NCBI RefSeq assembly: GCF_964355755.1
Contig: NC_092680.1
Span: 11,387,001-11,451,000 of the forward strand
Origin: Antedon mediterranea
Taxonomy: Eukaryota; Echinodermata; Crinoidea; Comatulida; Antedonidae
Direction of reading: 5' to 3'
Length of the DNA: 64,000 nt
Below the pieces are notes generated by a model, which was given only the letters and a program-made list of their open reading frames with translations, did no database searches and was not told the DNA's origin. The position numbers were made by a program, and so were the translations under genes. Positions 61,001 to 64,000 of this stretch are shown piece after piece (within the stretch, counting starts at the first letter, position 1; each line of letters begins with the position of its first letter).

Positions 61001-64000
61001 AAATCACAAAATGGTCTAAAACGTCTCCAAATGCGATTTGAAGCTCTTCTGTACACTTTTATGTTTTGTGTGAAAAAGTTTTGTCGAAATGCTCAAAATG
61101 GTCTAAAACGTTTTTAAATACGATATTAAGCTGTTTTGTGCACTTTGATGATTTGTGTGAAAAGTTTTAACGAAATGCTCAAAATGGTCTAAAACGGTTT
61201 CTAATGTGATTTTAAGCACTTTGATGTTTTTGTGTAACCAAGTTTTTTCGAAAATCACAAAATAGTCTAAAACGTCTCCAAATGCGATTTGAAGCTTTTC
61301 TAAGCACTTTGGTGTTTTTATGTTAACAAGTTTTTTCGAAAATCACAAAATGGTCTAAAACGTCTCCAAATGCGATTTGAGGATATTCTGAGCACTTTGG
61401 TGTTTTTTTGTTAAAAAGTTTTTTCGAAAATCACAAAATGGTCTAAAACGTCTCCAAATGCGATTTGAAGCTATTCTGTACACTTTGATGTTTTGTGTGA
61501 AAAAGTTTTGTCGAAATGCTCAAAATGGTCTAAAACGTTTTTAAATACGATATTAAGCTATTTTGTGATCTTTGATGTTTTTGTGTGAAAAGTTTTATCG
61601 AAATGCTCAAAATGGTCTAAAACGGTTTCTATTGTGATTTTAAGCACTTTGATGATTTTGTGTAACCAAGTTTCATCGAAATGTACAAAATGGTCTAAAA
61701 CGTCTCCAAATGCGATTTGAAGCTATTCTAAGTACTTTTGTGTTTTTATGTTAACAAGTTTTTTCGAAAATCACAAAATGGTCTAAAACGTCTCAAAATG
61801 CGATTTGAAGCTATTCTGTACACTTTGATGTTTTGTGTGAAAAAGTTTTGTCGAAATGCTCAAAATGGTCTAAAACGTTTTTAAAACGATATTAAGCTAT
61901 TTTGTGCTCTTTGATGTTTTTGTGTAACCAAGTTTCATCGAAATCAACAAAATGGTCTAATACGTCTCCAAATGCGATTTGAAGCTTTTCCAAGCTTTTT
62001 GCTGTTTTTATGTTAAGTTTTTTCGAAAATCACAAAATGGTCTAAAACGTCTTCAAATGCGATTTGAAGCTATTCTGTACACTTTGATGTTTTGTGTGAA
62101 AAAGTTTTGTCGAAATGCTCAAAATGGTCTAAAACGTTTTTAAATACGATATTAAGCTATTTTGTGATCTTTGATGTTTTTGTGTGAAAAGTTTTATCAA
62201 AATGCTCAAAATGGTCTGAAACGGTTTCTAATGCGATTTGAAGCTATTCTGTAATCTTTGAAGTTTTGTGTGAAAAAGTTTTCTCGAAATGCTCAAAATG
62301 GTCTAAAACGTTTTTATATACCATATTAAGCTATTTTGTGCACTTTGATGTTTTTGTGTGAAAAGTTTTATCGAAATGCTCAAAATGGTCTAAAACGGTT
62401 TCTATTGTGATTTTAAGCACTTTGATGATTTTGTGTAACCAAGTTTCATCGAAATGTACAAAATGGTCTAAAACGTCTCCAAATGCGATTTGAAGCTATT
62501 CTAAGTACTTTTGTGTTTTTATGTTAACAAGTTTTTTCGAAAATCACAAAATGGTCTAAAACGTCTCAAAATGCGATTTGAAGCTATTCTGTACACTTTG
62601 ATGTTTTGTGTGAAAAAGTTTTGTCGAAATGCTCAAAATGGTCTAAAACGTTTTTAAAACGATATTAAGCTATTTTGTGCTCTTTGATGTTTTTGTGTAA
62701 CCAAGTTTCATCGAAATCAACAAAATGGTCTAATACGTCTCCAAATGCGATTTGAAGCTTTTCCAAGCTTTTTGCTGTTTTTATGTTAAGTTTTTTCGAA
62801 AATCACAAAATGGTCTAAAACGTCTTCAAATGCGATTTGAAGCTATTCTGTACACTTTGATGTTTTGTGTGAAAAAGTTTTGTCGAAATGCTCAAAATGG
62901 TCTAAAACGTTTTTAAATACGATATTAAGCTATTTTGTGATCTTTGATGTTTTTGTGTGAAAAGTTTTATCAAAATGCTCAAAATGGTCTGAAACGGTTT
63001 CTAATGCGATTTGAAGCTATTCTGTACACTTTGAAGTTTTGTGTGAAAAAGTTTTCTCGAAATGCTCAAAATGGTCTAAAACGTTTTTATATACCATATT
63101 AAGCTATTTTGTGCACTTTGATGTTTTTTTTGAAAAGTTTTATCGAAATGCTCAAAATGGTCTAAAACGGTTTCTATTGGGATTTTAAGCACTTTGATGA
63201 TTTTGTGTAACCAAGTTTCATCGAAAATCACAAAATGGTCTAAAACGTCTCCAAATGCGATTTGAAGCTTTTCTAAGCACTTTTGTGTTTTTATGTTAAC
63301 AAGTTTTTTCGAAAATCACAAAATGGTCTAAAACGTCTTCAAATGCGATTTGAAGCTATTCTGTACACTTTTATGTTTTGTGTGAAAAAGTTTTGTCGAA
63401 ATTCTCAAAATGGTCTAAAACGTTTTTAAATACGATATTAAGCTGTTTTGTGCACTTTGATGATTTGTGTGAAAAGTTTTAACGAAATGCTCAAAATGGT
63501 CTAAAACGGTTTCTAATGTGATTTTAAGCACTTTGATGTTTTTGTGTAACCAAGTTTTTTCGAAAATCACAAAATAGTTTAAAACGTCTCCAAATGCGAT
63601 TTGAAGCTTTTCTAAGCACTTTGGTGTTTTTATGTTAACAAGTTTTTTCGAAAATCACAAAATGGTCTAAAACGTCTCCAAATGCGATTTGAGGATATTC
63701 TGAGCACTTTGGTGTTTTTTTGTTAAAAAGTTTTTTCGAAAATCACAAAATGGTCTAAAACGTCTCCAAATGCGATTTGAAGCTATTCTGTACACTTTGA
63801 TGTTTTGTGTGAAAAAGTTTTGTCGAAATTCTCAAAATGTTCTAAAACGTTTTTAAATACGATATTAAGCTATTTTGTGATCTTTGATGTTTTTGTGTGA
63901 AAAGTTTTATCGAAATGCTCAAAATGGTCTAAAACGTTTTTAAAACGATATTAAGCTATTTTGTGCTCTTTGATGTTTTTGTGTAACCAAGTTTCATCGA
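52081..64000 (+). repeat. 11.9-kb near-identical copy of 4183-16102 (offset 47,898)
   Basis: All marker variants recur at exactly 47,898 bp: AAATGATCT, AAATCG (5010/52908 and 9319/57217), CAAATCGGTC, GATATTATTAAG, CTGTAATCTTTG, ATAGTTTAAAAC and AAATGTTCTAAAACG near the right end. The last base of the window still matches 16102. I noticed only one substitution: 52759 is A where 4861 is T. The left end is sharp: 52080 belongs to a CTATTGGG c' monomer and 52081 begins the second half of a g monomer, joined at CTTTGATG. Confidence 0.92.
52208..56516 (+). repeat. Full 4,309-bp HOR within the right-hand copy
   Basis: This corresponds to HOR copy 2 (4310-8618). The next copy begins at 56517 and is truncated near 58078, as at the left end. 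Markers GATAATAAGC near 53439 and AAAATGTTCT near 52386 confirm that it derives from copy 2. Confidence 0.9.

Larger units (their letters stand above)
1..64000 (+). repeat. Satellite DNA array, 78-88 bp monomers, head-to-tail
   Basis: The whole window is tandem satellite. Phase is set by CAAAATGGTCTAAAACG, which recurs about every 86 bp from base 1 to the end; I never saw its reverse complement used as a phase marker, so the array has one polarity. After the marker come a variable core (GTCTCCAAATGCGATTTGAAG, GTTTTTAAATACGATATTAAG or GGTTTCTAATGTGATTTTAAG), a CACTTTGATG or CACTTTGGTG segment, a T-rich stretch, and an end of either TCGAAATGCT or TCGAAAATCA. Monomer starts measured in the first 4.3 kb fall at 1, 88, 174, 252, 340, 428, 515, 602, 690 and so on. 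No gene, RNA or mobile element interrupts it, and no stretch is non-satellite. Such arrays are typical of centromeric or heterochromatic DNA in eukaryotes; that location is inference, and the family is not one I recognise. Confidence 0.98.

Noticed and set aside
1-64000. CRISPR array
   Set aside because: There is regular spacing of a short repeat, but the sequence between markers is itself repeated, not unique spacers, and there is no leader or cas gene.
1-64000. CENP-B box or known centromere satellite family
   Set aside because: I looked for the mammalian CENP-B box pattern and for the Arabidopsis-type 178-180-bp monomer and saw neither. Family assignment needs a database search.
1-64000. 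Transposon, LTR, telomere repeat or inverted segment
   Set aside because: The phase marker continues without a gap and always on the same strand. No target-site duplication, terminal repeat, telomeric repeat or unique sequence was seen.

Overview
The window holds no gene I can support. It is one uninterrupted, head-to-tail array of a short AT-rich satellite (GC roughly one third by eye). Nearly every monomer begins with the phase marker CAAAATGGTCTAAAACG and is 85-88 bp long, except one short class of 78 bp. About 740 monomers fill the 64 kb, all in the same orientation. I saw no transposon, unique sequence, RNA gene or strand switch. This size and purity point to a eukaryotic nuclear genome and to centromeric, pericentromeric or subtelomeric heterochromatin. 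I do not recognise the satellite family and do not name a species.

The array is organised at nested levels. (1) Monomers fall into recurring sequence classes, which I label a, b, c, d, e, f, g, h and k. (2) Classes are strung into blocks of 8-12 monomers that open with the order a-b-c-d. (3) Five such blocks (8+11+10+9+12 = 50 monomers) form a 4,309-bp higher-order repeat (HOR). It is present twice in full at the left end (1-4309, 4310-8618), followed by a truncated third copy. (4) Longer segments are copied again at fixed offsets: 3,786, 14,375, 17,091/17,692, 18,579, 23,042-23,558, 37,560 and 47,898 bp. The last is the clearest: 52081-64000 repeats 4183-16102 almost base for base.

Layout: 1-10180, tandem 4,309-bp HORs; 9070-11300, a 1,124-bp tandem duplication; 11294-15293, a divergent block with an internal 773-bp tandem duplication; 15294-19560, a block repeated at about 38.3-42.85 kb; 19560-22950, a block repeated at 33.9-37.3 kb; 23240-26040, a copy of 4.66-7.46 kb; 26.8-34.3 kb, two copies of a 3,786-bp repeat, copied again at 43.9-50.4 kb with an extra 601-bp duplication; 49353-52080, a copy of 11.8-15.3 kb; 52081-64000, the 47.9-kb-offset copy. 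Segment ends were located by eye from marker variants and are good to tens of bases unless stated.

The biology here is array evolution (unequal exchange, segmental amplification, chimeric monomers) and possibly chromatin function: each monomer carries short dyad symmetries at fixed positions, and monomer pairs are near nucleosomal length. The six open reading frames of 73-81 codons are read-through of satellite monomers and start at TTG, so I reject them as genes.
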